From the NCBI GenBank assembly GCA_015501605.1, contig JADNRZ010000011.1, positions 1,054,001 through 1,118,000 on the forward strand: a DNA stretch of 64,000 nucleotides, written 5' to 3'. Made by a program: the position numbers and the translations under genes. Positions 20,290-32,712 of the stretch are shown in pieces; position 1 is the stretch's first letter; each line of letters opens with the position of its first letter. Below the pieces are notes generated by a model, which saw only the letters and a list, made by a program, of their open reading frames with translations, had not been told where the DNA came from and made no database searches. The stretch is from Panaeolus papilionaceus. Lineage: Eukaryota > Basidiomycota > Agaricomycetes > Agaricales.

Positions 20290-20866
20290 TTTGATTTTGC
20301 GCGAGTTGAGGAGGTGGGTGGAATTTCTTTTGTTGAGTTTGAGTTGAGACCTGAGGGGGCGCTTGTTGAGGTTTTGTTTTGGGGATCGCAGGCTGTTATT
20401 GGGAGGTTTGGGCGGTGATGTGAATGATTTGAAAGCGGAATCGTCCAAAACGTTCGAATCCACCAAAAGACGAGGGGACAATGTCGACCTTGGTACTTAT
20501 CCCAGCCCAGCCTAAGCAAAGTCGCGGGAAGAGTAGGAGGAAAGGAATGAATGGGCCAGTCAGTTAGGAATTGACACGACCGCTGCGAATCTCCAGAAAA
20601 CATGTCATTGACATTGCCTAATAAGATAACGTAATTCCGCCGGTCCATCCCTACTCACCGGAGATAGGTGAACCGGGCTTATCGGTCGGTCCGGGATGAT
20701 AAGATGATTCAGATGAGATAAGATGGGGAAAGGTTTCCTAATGTGGATGGAGCCCCTAATTTTGAGACTAGTCTGGTTTATGACTTGTCCTCCTTTCTTC
20801 CCTCTGGCCGTCACCTTGTCTCATCACAAGACCACTATCAATTCACAATTCCTCTTAAAAAACAAT

Positions 20867-22355
20867 ATGACTAGCCATCTTCCTATCGAGCTGATCGAGC
20901 TGATCATCGACGAACTTGTTGAAGCTCCCAAGTCTGACCTTGCACATGTCCAGCGCGATCTCTGCGCTTGCTCTCTTGTCTGTCACTCATTTGTCACCTT
21001 GTGCCAGCAGCACATTTTTGCACAAGTACAAGTTGGACCTGGTATCGATGGTGGACTGGCCAGAAACCGTCTTGCCACGGCTTTACAGAGCAATGCCAGC
21101 CTTGCATGCTTCGTCAAACGCATCGCCTATTTTCCTTCAAGGATTCGGAACACGAAACCCGAAAATATAAACGCTCCCTCACCCCACCTCTCTGTGCTTT
21201 TGCACCTTCCACAAGTTCAACGCCTCGAAATCGTGTGTGCCGACTCGTCACCCGATTTTGGCACAGTTATCGGTGAACCATACGGAGCTTCGCATTTTTT
21301 CAAGGAGTACATCTCATCCAGCAGTCTAACGAGTCTTTCAATTCAAGCAGTCAATTTTGTACCACTTCATATCATTCTCTCACAGCCCAATCTAAGGAGA
21401 CTACGGCTGGTTGTGTGTGGTATTTCGCCCACTTCGTCCCCTGCTCCTGCTCCGAAAGCTTTGCAACTTTTGGATCTTCACAATATGAGCAGTGCTTCGT
21501 TGGCACGCGTCCAGACAGACATGCACCTTGACACTCTTTGTCTTTTGTAAGCTGCATTTTCATATATTTTGCAGCAAATATCCTACCTTTGATATAGCAG
21601 GTCTTTTAAAGGCTTTTTCAGCTCCCCGTCACTCTCAGCTGTACTCCCATCTCTCAAGAAATTAAGGATAAACACCATCATCAATGCATACACAAACCCC
21701 CCCAACGAAGAAACAATTATCCAGAATGACATACTCGAAAGCGCAACTCGGTTGGAAGGTTTAGTTGTCGAAGGTGAGCTTATTTCACCTTCCTACCAGT
21801 GATAGATAAGCTGACCGCTACTTACTATTTGCATATTTAGCTTTCATTCTGGGCACATCCCCACAAATCCCTCTCCGAATCCAAGAATGTGTCTCCAACA
21901 CCCGTGCATCACTTAGACACCTACACCTCTACTACACCTTCCAAACTGCAGCCATGATCCATGAAGGCATCTACAATGTTTTATCTGCCGTTCAGGGTCA
22001 AAACATCATCGAAGAAGTTGATATCATCGTATTTTTCCAGAGGCGTTTGGGATTCTCAGCCACATTCCAAGGCGTCGTGGTGCCCACGCTCGAGCTCTGG
22101 AGCATGCTTGGCGAGCTGCTGGATGAAGATAGATCGCTCTTTCCGTATCTTCGAAAGGTACATATCCAGATTCTCATCGCGGAGATCAAATACAATCAGA
22201 TGTATGGTGCGGATCAGGGAGTGTTGGATGAGTTTAGAAGGGGTGTTGGGCGCTCGTTTACACGGCTTCTTGCAAGCCCTAAAATTGAGTTTAGATTGCG
22301 GGTGGGAACACATGACTATGATCCTTATGAGTTTCCTGAGACCTACATGTTTTAA
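20867..22355 (+). CDS. F-box protein, copy B
   Basis: Exons 20867-21546, 21601-21773 and 21841-22355 give 455 residues. Intron positions and phases are identical to copy A, and exon 2 has the same length (173 bases). The F-box is at the N-terminus (LPIELIELIIDELVE through SFVTLCQQHIF). The C-terminal region carries the family signatures PHLSVLLHLPQVQRLEI, SPDFGTVIGEPYGASHFFK and ELWSMLGELLDED. The upstream in-frame ATG at 20723 would add 48 residues that are not conserved in A, so 20867 is preferred. Its promoter is shared with the divergent hydrolase (about 580 bases between starts). Function in ubiquitin-ligase targeting is inferred from the F-box alone. Confidence 0.85.
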
Positions 22356-22459
22356 TTTATGTTCTGTATACTACCCTACTAATTGCAACAAAAAATCAAT
22401 ATTCCCTGGCCAAGTAGAATCACGAATGGCCGCCACTTCATCGCAACATCACGCCCAAT

Positions 22460-22751
22460 GTTAACTCACGCAGAATACCCAACATTTGAACTCTGGAGCA
22501 AGCTTGACAAGCCGCTGGACGAGAAATATCATTTTCCCGTATCTTCGAAAGGTCCATGTCAAGATCCTCATTATGGGGACAAACAAGATCGTACAATGTG
22601 TGGTATCAATTGTGAGCAGTCGAATGAGGTTAGAAGAGGTGTTGGGCACTCGTTCAGGTGGCTTCATTCAAATCCTGAAATAGCGTTCAGAGGACGGGTG
22701 GGGATACATAATTATCATTCATATACGTTTCCTGAAGTCTGTGGTTTTTGA
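22460..22751 (+). pseudogene. F-box gene copy E, C-terminal remnant
   Basis: Just downstream of copy B, ELWSKLDKPLDEKYHFP and then, in another frame, FPYLRKVHVKILIMGTNK and GHSFRWLHSNPEIAFRGR match the last 90 residues of copies A and B. At least one frameshift lies near 22545. The rest of the gene is missing. It probably remains from a tandem copy lost by unequal exchange. Confidence 0.75.
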
Positions 22752-22831
22752 GTGGTATTTACGAAGGGTTTATGATATTATCTGTGCTTGTATCAATTGT
22801 TTATTTTGCAATCATCAGGGATGTATCGATT

Positions 22832-24126
22832 TCATATGCCCAGCTCCCTTAATACCTCCTCTGTCGATTCCCATAACTCGCTCGCCAGCCTCTCATCCCT
22901 CGCTGCTGCCGTCGACGGCGTTACAATAGTAGCAACGGGTTCCACATACTTCCCTCGATACGTCTCTCTCGAAGCAGCAATCTCCTTGCCCGCTGCAGCC
23001 CACGCAACACTCATACCACCATTCCTCCAAGGACCAAAAAAGAACCCGCCCACAAATTTCGCAAAGGATCTTAAATATGGCGGGATACTATCGAACCACG
23101 CGTCTGATCCGCGCGTCTTAATTGTCCCTGGGTGAACGGATAAGCAGGTGATGTTCGCGTTCGAAGCGTCGAGTTTCCGTTGGAGTTCGTTGATGTGTAG
23201 GATGTTGGCGAGCTTGCTGTGTCCGTATGTGTCGAGGTACAAGCCGAATCCGTCACCGTAGTCCTTGTTTAGGTTTTCTTTTCCTTTGAATGTGGTTGGA
23301 TTCACTCGACTGTATGCAAGAGAGGTCACCTGTTGGATAAAATAAGATTAAGATATTAGATAAGAGAGACTGAGCAACTGAATAAAATTGTTTACATTAA
23401 CAATGCGGACGTCTGAGCCAGGCTGAGCAGATGTTTTGGTGAGCAGGGGCAGAAGAGTGCGTGTAAACACATAGTGGCTTATATGGCTGTAATAGTGGGT
23501 ATATTCAACATTATAACGCAAACAGAGCGCGCAGCATAAACTCACTTGATAATCATGACGCTCAGCAACCCGTCCTTGTCAAACGAAAATGGGCCCAGTC
23601 CTCTGTGGCAATGCATAAATTGTATGAGCATGAGTCCTGTTGAAGCGTTAAAAGTGCTCACATAGCAGCATTATTCACTGTATCATTCAATGCCCCATTA
23701 GAGACCGTTTCTTCAGCTATATTATGTCCAAAACTCGAACGTACCTAATATATCCAGCCTCTCCTCCTTCCCCAGCAGCTCCTCGCCCGCCTTCTTCGCA
23801 AGCCGAGGGTCAGAGAGGTCGAGGTTCAACCAATGCAAGCTTCCCTCCCCAATATCTTCTGCTTTGAGCCGTTCGATGGCTTCCATCACCCTCGACTCGT
23901 TCCGGGCGGCGATGTACACCCTTGCGCCTTTACGCACGAGAAATTGTGCAACACTGTAGCCCACACCCGTACTACACGCATAGAATTCAGAAGGTTAGAC
24001 CTGATGTAACTTTCGAGGAGATTAGGCAAACCCAAATACTTACTTTGCACCTGTTACAACGGCCACCTTGCCGTGCAAATCGACCAAATCATCCTCCGAA
24101 ATGGTACGTCGAGAAAAAAGCCCCAT
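22832..24126 (-). CDS. Short-chain dehydrogenase/reductase
   Basis: Six exons (24044-24126, 23745-23971, 23662-23677, 23546-23602, 23397-23487, 22832-23329) give 323 residues with consistent phases. Exon 3 is only 16 bases and encodes the NNAA strand. Cofactor-binding TGANTGVG lies at residues 25-32, NNAA near 105, the catalytic Ser in VTSLAYS (about 161) and YGHSK (Tyr about 193, Lys about 197). The 32-residue Ser-Tyr gap and the overall layout resemble the retinol-dehydrogenase/WWOX-like SDRs, which reduce carbonyls or oxidise alcohols with NADP(H). The physiological substrate is unknown. It lies tail-to-tail with F-box copies B and E, and decayed copies lie next to F-box copies A and D. 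It is divergent from the F-box gene at 24661. Confidence 0.88.
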
Positions 24127-24660
24127 GATGGTTAGCTAGGATTAGGATTACGTCGAGAGTATAGTTAGGAAGAGGTAAAAGGACGGTATACGGGAAGAGA
24201 CGCGGGGGTAACCATCGGACCTTTTTATATAGGCTGTATAAGACGCCAGATCCATGAGAATTAACAGAACGTGCGTGTTCCAAAAAATATGCCTGTCCTG
24301 GCGACAACCTGAGGGTGCTCCTCTCGATGAATCTGTGGTATTATCACATCTGATTGGAGTGTAGGATATTTTATGAGTTGTACAGAGCCAAGGTGTAACT
24401 GCCAGCTCTGACTCTATTCTCTGCCCTCGAGGTGCCAGTGAGCCCGAGACGACCGTCGTCAACTGCCAGTGGGCGCGCTAACAAGACACTCAAGTTGACA
24501 GACTCTGGGGAAGCAATTGCTCCATACACAATGTGGGAACCGGATCAGAGCATTTGACGGCCGAGCTTAGAGGGACCAAATTCCAATGACCAGCTCTTTA
24601 TCTCTTGCCTTGGTTGACAGGCCCGTCTTTCCTACACATTGCACAATCGTTCTGGCGATT

Positions 24661-26377
24661 ATGGATTCAAGAGATGCACTAGTGGTGCCTGAACTCCCGA
24701 TAGAGATATGGGAGCAAATTACCGCCTTTTTACCCGAAAGATTTGTTCAAAGCCTGTATTCTGTCAACCGACCTCTTCGTTCCATCGCATTGAACAGCAG
24801 GTATAAGACTGCTGTCGTTGGTCAATTTGCGCAAGATGATGTTGAAAGAACCCTCCTGCAAGTACTCACTTTCTATCAATGAAAACGACCTGTTTTGGTT
24901 CTAATAACACACAGGAATCCCACCATTCGTGGAAGGGCACGCAAGATGGTGATATGTGATCTTCCAAACGATACTTCATGCTCACATCCTAGCTGCCATA
25001 TACCTCATCGAGACTCGGGTCCTCGGACAAGTCAGCCGGGACTGATACAGCAGGCGCTCATCAAGCTGCAGCTCTTTAAAGGACGCAGTCAGTGGGAAGC
25101 ACAGGCGCGAATGGATGGCTTCTACGACCAGATGATGGAGTTGGCTCACGAGATGAATTGCCTTCAAGAAGTCGTTCTGAGGCTGGCATCAGGCGCAGAA
25201 AGACAATGCTTGAAGAAACTGCAATTCACGAGGGCGGTTTTAGGAGCATCTTCCGACCGCATAACAAAACTTGAGCTCAATTGCGCGTTGGAGGATTTGC
25301 AGCACGTTGTGACCTCTGATCTGTGTTTCCCCGCATTGTCAACATTGTGTCTTGGCCTTCGCACCCTGCACATGGCATCAGACGTTACAGAAGTCTTTTC
25401 GACATTGCAAGCGTTCCTTAAAAACCACTATAACTCTGTCGTAGACCTGGAGCTTTCCTTTTCCCGATTGGCCAACACGTCAAGCTTCCTGCTTCACCTA
25501 CCCAGATTCCCCCGCTTGTCGGGCCTGGTACTTGTATTCCACACCAACACACTCTGCGGTGATGCATATTCTGGGATAAATCATTTCGTCTCCCAACACA
25601 AATCTCAACTTCGCCACATGGGATTCTTCGTGAGACCACACCCATTTGTACCCATGAATCCCAGCAACGGCATAGAGACCAACGCCGCAGACCTCGCTCT
25701 TCTTGACTCCCTTGGTCTAAGGAGCTTGACGTTAGGCAGCCTTCCCCAAACGTTTCCAGGAAATCCAAACATCGACATCAAACGGTACCTCCAGCGGTAT
25801 CAGTCCACTCTGACCTCGCTGCAGCTTTTCACGCACCATTGGACGCACCTTCGAGCTCTACGAACATTCTCTGGCCTCACGCTTAATCTGGAGAGATTGG
25901 CGTTCACGATCAATCGCCTCAGTCCGAAGCTTTTGAGCCTTTTAGCCTCAACCTTCCCGACTTTAGAGGAGCTGGTAGTGAATATCAAGTTCGGAGTCGC
26001 TTCAGAGGGCGCCTCACCCGTATGTAAACCTGCCTTAGCGCTCAATCTGGTCAATACCCACCCCTCGACATTGCTGACATTTATTTTCTTAGTTTGAACG
26101 TGAACTTCTTCAAGTAAAAAATACGCTTGACCAATGGAATCTACCTTGTATCACCTTGATCCCGATCGTCCCACTCGGGAAAATATCGATTGAGCGTCGA
26201 GCTTTGATGGTGTCTGCACTCCCCCGCGTCCGCTCATTTTCTGGGCTTAGCCCATTGGAGTATAAAACTGCGAGACAAGACCCTGGTGCTGCGCTGAGAG
26301 AAGGGGGCTGTTGGGGAAGTGAGCACGAGCTAGCGCGGATGGACTTGGCGGTTACATTGCATACAGCAGATAGTTAG
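24661..26377 (+). CDS. F-box protein, LRR-like, unrelated to copies A-E
   Basis: Exons 24661-24857, 24915-26019 and 26093-26377 give 528 residues. The F-box is ELPIEIWEQITAFLPERFVQ (about residues 11-30), continuing to about 55. After it NPTIRGRARKMVICDL fits the pattern found after the F-box in many mushroom F-box proteins. The first intron only works in frame with a GC donor (GCAAGT at 24858). The GT four bases downstream gives an early stop. Leucine-rich stretches follow (SSFLLHLPRFPRLSGLVL, LTSLQLFTHH). The third exon adds FERELLQVKNTL and a C-terminus with LDQWNLPCITLIPI. An in-frame ATG at 24586 is possible. It is an expected Skp1-binding adaptor with an unknown target. Confidence 0.78.
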
Positions 26378-29300
26378 CGCCTGTTCTGTCTATAATCTTT
26401 TGTAATATACATGATACATGATACATACCGCTAAACTGATCCGTGCGCTGGTTTGAGCCATGAGGTTCAGGAAGAAGCCCTATTTCTAGGGCTGGTTCAC
26501 CCGTCGAGCTTGGCGGAGCCGTGCAGGTGCGAAACGAGTGACAGCTACCTTCGGGAACGTGTATCGAGGAACGGGGTTCTAATTGTTAATTCGCGCAAGT
26601 AGTATAGCATCCGACGAGGTGCTAATGAGGGTGTGCTACTCGTGACGGTGCATTGTGTCTGGATTCAGAATCTTGAAAGAAGGAAGGAAAGCTTCGCAAA
26701 ATTTTACTCATTCTGAAGTAGTAGATGGCTGGAACAAGTTCTTGAGCTCTGGATGTGATTGTGGTCTGGCTGACGTTCGTGAACGAAAACAATATTAGAG
26801 GGGACTAAAGTATGAAAGAGAAAGAAGAAGGTCGCTTCGACGTTCGAAACCCAATCTGTCAATGGAAGTCGAAGTCGATGATGTGTTGAACTCTAGCGAT
26901 GTCAAGGGCAAAGAAGAGACAAACATTGTCTTGTCTTGCAGCCTGTATCAGCATCTGTCCGAGCGAGAAAACCGCGTGCGCTCAAACTCAAGGGGCCTAC
27001 TAAGAGCCATCTTCGACTTCGGGTGGCATAACTAATTATCTGTATCACCCGTCTCAATTGAATTCAAACTCAATCAAACGTCAAATGTGATTAGATGTGA
27101 TAGTCAGTCTGTGATACCGCTCGGAAACGGCACATACAGGTATGTCGGGGCTCTAATTCGAATTCAAATTGATCTTCAGCACTTGACGAACCGATTCCAG
27201 TCCAGATTCGCGCTATGGTCTATCATCAACTCGCACTCGTGGTTCAAGGTAAGGCACGCGCACGGTTTGATTTCGAGCGGTGAATGAATCTTCCGACCTG
27301 CAGCTGCAGAAATTTGATTCTCGAAACAGTGTTGCTAGCATCGACGGCGTTTGTGTGCATAGTTCAAAAACAGGGATGCACAATAGTGCACAATGCACAT
27401 CTATTATGTCGCATTTATCGCGTTCAAGGCGTGGCCAACACATATGTTTCGAGTCAAGTCGAGCTTGATTCAAACATCGTAGGACGGGCTGATCGAATTT
27501 GAACACAACCAAAATCGGAGTAGCAAAAGGGGGCAATTGCAAGACGACAAGCGATAAGTAATCGACGCAATCTGAACTTGAATCAACACACCAACATCGC
27601 TAGAAGCTTAGTTGAGTCGAATATTCGGAGGGGTTACCAGAGCCTCGGGTATAGATTGAGGTTTTGGTGTCTCGATTAAAATTAAACAAGCTCTCGAGTT
27701 CAAGTTGAGTGTACTGAACGCGTCATGGGCTATAATTAATCCAGCCTTGAAGCTGGAATGCATATGAAGCAAGTGAAGGGGGAGCGAGTTGATGATCAGT
27801 GCGGACAGAACAAAGAATAAAGGAAGGGCCGAGTGCTTGAGGAGGTGGAGTAAATACTGACAACCGAGACCCGCTGCTCCGTCGCCCGTGCCCCGCTGCG
27901 TGTCAAGTCCGCATTGTTCACAGGTGCAGACGCTGCGAAATTTGAATCGAATCGGGAGTATGCAGCGCTAATGTCCGTGTCCACGTTGAAAAATGGCGCT
28001 ATTAGTGTCAGAATCCGAGGAAAGGGATGTACAAGAGAATGGGGTGGTTAAAATTTTACTTGCATAGATATGTAGAAGAAAGATTAAGCAACGGGCCAAC
28101 GGACGACAAAAGCCATCCAATGAAGGGACCAGAAGGCGAGGACCAGAATTGGGGTTGGTATTCTTATATCATCCGCCTCGCAGTGACCGAGCCCGTGGAT
28201 AGATATTCGTCCATGCGATGGATGGAAAGATAATCGATTGCATGCTGACTGATACAAATAATCCTCGCTTGTCTTTTCCTTCCAGGTAAGTAAGGTAGAG
28301 TGCTCTTACCCCATGATCGATCAGCGCTTTTTCAGTAAACCAACTTTAAGCTCTGTTAAACCCTTTTCCTTTGAGCGACTCGAGATGAACATCAGATCAC
28401 ACAGTACCGTTACCCTTGGACTAAGTATCAGCGGTTGTTGTAGCTGCAGCCCGGTGCTCTACAAACGGGTCTAGCCCCCCCTGGCCTTCAATTGATTAGC
28501 ACCCCTCGAGATTGAAATTACCGTAGGAGGGATGAAGCGCCACCGGAAGCTTCGGAAAGTGGAATGCGTTGCTGGTGGCCGCGCGCCACTCAAGCGTTCG
28601 AATCAATGTGTCGCCAGACCAGGTTCATACTGGAAGGCACCGATGCGGACAGAGATGAACCGTCTTATGCAAGCATAACCCAGGTATCCTTCGAATCAGA
28701 GACCATATTACCAATTCTAGTATTCACGGAAGCATACAAGCGAGCGGGAGAGCGACTTTGCGTCGCCGATTGGGCGACACAGGCGATCCGAAGGGGTCCA
28801 TATCAAGACGAATCAGACTGGTAGCGTTCCCCTCTTCTGGCTTGACTGACATATTAGTCTTTGTCATAACAATTCCGGTCACAAGTTGAAATAAACTGGA
28901 ACCGGAGATGCGTGATCAAGCGCTGGGGTGCTATATATAGTGGGCACAGAATACGCACATATCACGCACATTAACGCAGTCATAGGTTGATGTAGCGCGT
29001 GGAGAGCGCTATTTAATGTACACCGTACACATAAAGGGGCTGTGTCGAACAGCAAGCCTTATGGGAGGATCTGCGAGTGACCAGTTGAATTGCGAGAAGT
29101 GTCTGCGTATGTTGTGCATATGGCAGAAGATAGATATCCTCAGTGATAGAGACGTCATGGAGTAGTAATGGCTTCTGTGATTATGCGGTATTCAAGGAAG
29201 AACATAAATGATGAAGCAGGTAGGACAAGTTGACTCCGAGAGTTCTCCGAAGTCTTAAGTACCAAAGGCAACCAATGTGTTGAGGTAATCCGAGCAGATG

Positions 29301-29899
29301 GCGGTATTACGATAGCGTGCTGATATGGCGGTCATTTCTGTAGGTCCACAAAGAGCTTATGGGCTTGAAATACCGCATTAGCTAATTATAAAGTCGCTAG
29401 AACCGCGAACGCGATCGCCACTGACCTGGTGCTAATGGTGCACCAGCGTGGTTCCATTGACCGCGTTATGAAAGACCATCTCCGGGTGTTTATAACGTCA
29501 GATAGACGATTCGGTGGATGATTTCGGAGACCCCATGATACATTCAAGTCAAGGATCAGAGGACAAGACAACGAGCCAACAAGGATAATTTTGGAAAAAA
29601 CAAGCAAAGTAAGCCCTCGGAGCCAATTTTATCCAGACACCAGATCCTAGCCGTCCTGAATCCATATGCCAAGATATACTGAGAGATTTATTAAGATATA
29701 TTTGCAAATTTCTTCTGTTTGAGAGCTTGCACGGAGGAGGTAGAAACAAAGAGGCTTGGACGCTGGACGTGTTGTGTCAAACCACAGCAGGTCGTGGGAA
29801 TGCCTAAATTAGCAGGCCTCGTTGTGGCAAAGGGACAGAGTTAACGCAACTCCACCACTCCCCTCCACACCGCCTCTACGCCCATAACAGCTCTCCGCC
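26378..29899. other. Gene-free stretch (3.5 kb)
   Basis: No supported gene. Short frames occur on both strands without family signatures or splice-consistent chains. Many short TTGAATT/TTCAAATT-type words recur between about 27050 and 27720. A short frame at 28564-28824 looks protein-like but has no recognisable domain. The last few hundred bases presumably hold the promoter of the SNARE gene. Confidence 0.4.
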
Positions 29900-30913
29900 A
29901 TGTCTTTGGTAGGATCGCCCTCATGTTTGTTGTTATGACAGATTAGACTGAATTTAGGGATACAGATTCATGCATTGGTCGCTCAAGGCTCTACAGTCCT
30001 TGCTGAACATCAGGCAGGCAAACGGGACTTCTCACAAGGTCAGAATTAGGCGAGAAGATCGCAGTAAAATATCTTGCTGACGTTGAAAGACAGCTACTCA
30101 GACTATTCTCTCCAAGATCCCTCCGAATAACAGGTGAGAATAGGGATTTATTCCTTGTGCATGATGCTGGTTTTGACCCACTCTTTTGTCTGTTGCACAG
30201 TAAATTGAGCTATGCCTGGGAGCAATACTTGTTCCATTACGTCTCTGAAGGGGGATATACATTTCTAGTTATGGCAGATGAGTCCGCGGGACGGTTAGTA
30301 CAGGTCTATTCTACAGGTATATCATTTGTTCATTTTATTTGATTAACACAGGAGAGTGCCATTTGCGTTCCTCGCCGAACTTCAAAGAAAGGCAAGTCAT
30401 GTTCGGTGACCATACTCGTCCGGTTATATTGATCCACAATTCAAATCCTATATAGTTCACATCTGCACCCTCTTCGTCATCCTCCGATGACATCCCTGCA
30501 TATGGCATGCAAGGCAGTTTTGGTCCTACGATTTCGGCGTTGATGCACACCTACAACACTGCTCCTCCTGCTGATGAGTTGACCCGAGCACAAACAGAGC
30601 TAAACCAGGTCAAGGATATCATGGTGCAGAATGTTGAACAAATTCTGAGCAGAGGAGAGCGTATTGAGCTTTTGGTGGATAAAACTGACGTCATGGCTGG
30701 ACAAGCCACTGCATTCAGAAGAGGAGCCCGCACGGTGAGAAGAGAAATGTGGTGGAAGAATAAGAAGGTCATGGGTATCAGCGTGATTTTTGGAATCGTA
30801 AGTGTCTCTCCACTTTGTCAGAGGAAATGGTTTAACGATTGATTTGCCAGGTTTTGCTTTACATCCTGCTTGCCCAGGTATGTGGTGCGGGTCTAAACCA
30901 TTGTCGCTCGTAG
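29900..30913 (+). CDS. R-SNARE, VAMP7/longin type
   Basis: Seven exons (29900-29908, 29966-30038, 30094-30133, 30201-30293, 30352-30391, 30456-30797, 30851-30913) give 219 residues, the usual VAMP7 length. The N-terminal longin domain begins MSLIHALVAQGSTVLAEH and continues through YVSEGGYTFLVMADE. A Ser/Asp-rich linker follows, then the SNARE helix (LTRAQTELNQVKDIMVQNVE) with the central Arg in LSRGERIELL, and a C-terminal membrane anchor (ISVIFGIVLLYILLAQVCG). Tail-anchored VAMP7 proteins act in fusion with endosomal, vacuolar and secretory membranes. Exon 1 has only nine bases. The intron after LAELQRK uses a GC donor (GCAAGT at 30392), because the nearby GT gives the wrong frame. Confidence 0.92.
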
Positions 30914-32712
30914 ACTGCTGGTTCTCGACTAGACGCTAAATGTCCGGTATCTGTATTTCATTGTATCTTCCTTCTGCTCGGACATTGTTGATTCCCATCT
31001 TCATATTAACATCTCATAAGTACAGTATCCAACATATCAGCATAATTTTCTCGACTTGTATTCCTTCGTTTTAGAGGACCTTGAGGTTTCTCGTTCTCTC
31101 CATGGACATACTATTTGAACAATCAGACAATGTTCAACCGGCTTTCTCTGTTTCTCAAGTAAAGATCCGGCTTATCGCACAACCTATAGCTCCTGTTGTC
31201 TCTTCTGGTAAAATTCACCGTACGGATGTGGGGTATCAAAGATCGCATTCAATCCTTCTCCTGTGTCCTTCCCTTCCGGCATTTGGAGCACAGTTAAAGC
31301 CGCTCACGATCCTATTCTAAAAATGTCACTTCCCAGCCTCAATCTTGACACAAACCTTGGCTCGTTGTGTTCAAGATGATCAGATCGATGCATCGTCCAA
31401 CGCTCTCAGAAAACACGCCCATAGTTCCTACTCGTGGATATTTCCGATCACCGTTATAGAAAAGGTCGTCGTGCGCACTGCCCTTGTAATCTATGTTCAA
31501 ATGACTGGGGTTTCCCATCGTCTCCCTCGGCACGCCCGATTCAAGGACGGTCTACATACATATGCCGTTTGAACATATTCCCCCTTTGACAGGTTGCGTG
31601 ATACACGCAATGGCCCCCCTTGCCACCACGAGGCTGGGTGGTATTAAACATCGTCAGCAGCTGACCCAGGTGGATGGCACGCGGGCAGGCAAGTGGCTAC
31701 GATCTCTTCTCCCGAAAGGCCAAATTCCGATTAGTCTTCTAACGTTTGACCGTGGGGCTGCACACCCTCGACTCTTTCCACTCTTTCCGCAGAGTGTATT
31801 TCAAAATCGGATATGGGCAAGACCTCGGATCTTATCACAATCCAACGACCTCTTTCTTGAGCAATATAGGTACACCCTCGTCTGTGCTTGAAGTAAATGG
31901 AAAAGCTATTCAAATTTCGTCTTCGTCTTTTATTGGCCTGATAAGCGAAATGAAAGGACCATTCAACTTGAGGTTAGGTGTAAGCCCACGATAGCGTCGA
32001 TTCTGAAAGCTCTACCTACACTTAGGGTGGTACTTGGGTGGTACACTGACTATCGTGGGCAGATGCAAGTCCTTTGTTCTGGGCTCAATGGGAACGTTTG
32101 ACAGAAAATCCATTACCCATTTCTGAATTCTCCCCGCAAATGTCAATAGATATGTCTTGCAGGTATTAAAAGATTCCGGGCACGTTCAAACGTTCTATTG
32201 GAAGAATCCAAAAAAATTGCATAAGGGCATAGAGTAACGACGGAGATACAGAGTTAGTGTACATATATCAGGATAAACATAAGATAATATACAGGGTGTT
32301 ATTGACAGGAAATGAGGGGGGGAGGATCAAGAAAGGGGAATAAACTTCATCGAAGAACAAGTAGATAAAATTAACTGAAGGAATATGTAAACGGAAAAGG
32401 ATAAAACAAGGACAGGGAACCAGCCGGTCGGCACATGGGACGAACAGTATACCTTGCCAGAAACTGAAAAGAACGAGTGCCGAAACCGAGGACCCTCGAT
32501 TGCCCAGACAGAAATGGCAAGCTAATGTTACATGTCCAGTTTCTAAAATTTGAGCGTTCGACGACTCTTTGGCGAAAGAAGAATATAAAGAAAAAAGGAG
32601 GCTTAAGTATTATACAACTTGAACGTTGGAACAATAAGGGGGAGCGAGCAGCGTTATTTTGAAAAGAGTGGGCGAAAATTGAAACGAGCGAGTTCACGAT
32701 CATGAAAGAAAA
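30914..32712. other. Gene-free stretch with possible decayed coding
   Basis: No supported gene. On the plus strand a frame at 31746-31994 (KIGYGQDLGSYHNPTTSFL and following) and another at about 31215-31375 read like protein, but they cannot be joined and match no family I know. The opposite strand is also open in places. They could be remnants of an old gene. The left end holds the 3' untranslated region of the SNARE gene. Confidence 0.35.

Noticed and set aside
20290..20481. Upstream extension of the hydrolase N-terminus
   Set aside because: It adds 64 polar, Lys/Ser-rich residues before a hydrophobic segment that makes a normal signal-anchor when translation starts at 20289.
24862..24970. 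GT-AG version of the first intron in the F-box gene at 24661
   Set aside because: Using the GT at 24862 leads to a stop unless an additional 37-base intron is assumed. The GC donor at 24858 keeps the conserved reading with one ordinary-sized intron.
28564..28824. 86-residue open frame that looks protein-like
   Set aside because: No recognisable domain, no splice-consistent continuation and no homologous copy in the window.
31339..31994. Protein-like frames on both strands
   Set aside because: The frames cannot be chained with splice sites, match no family I know, and both strands are open, so I do not call a gene.
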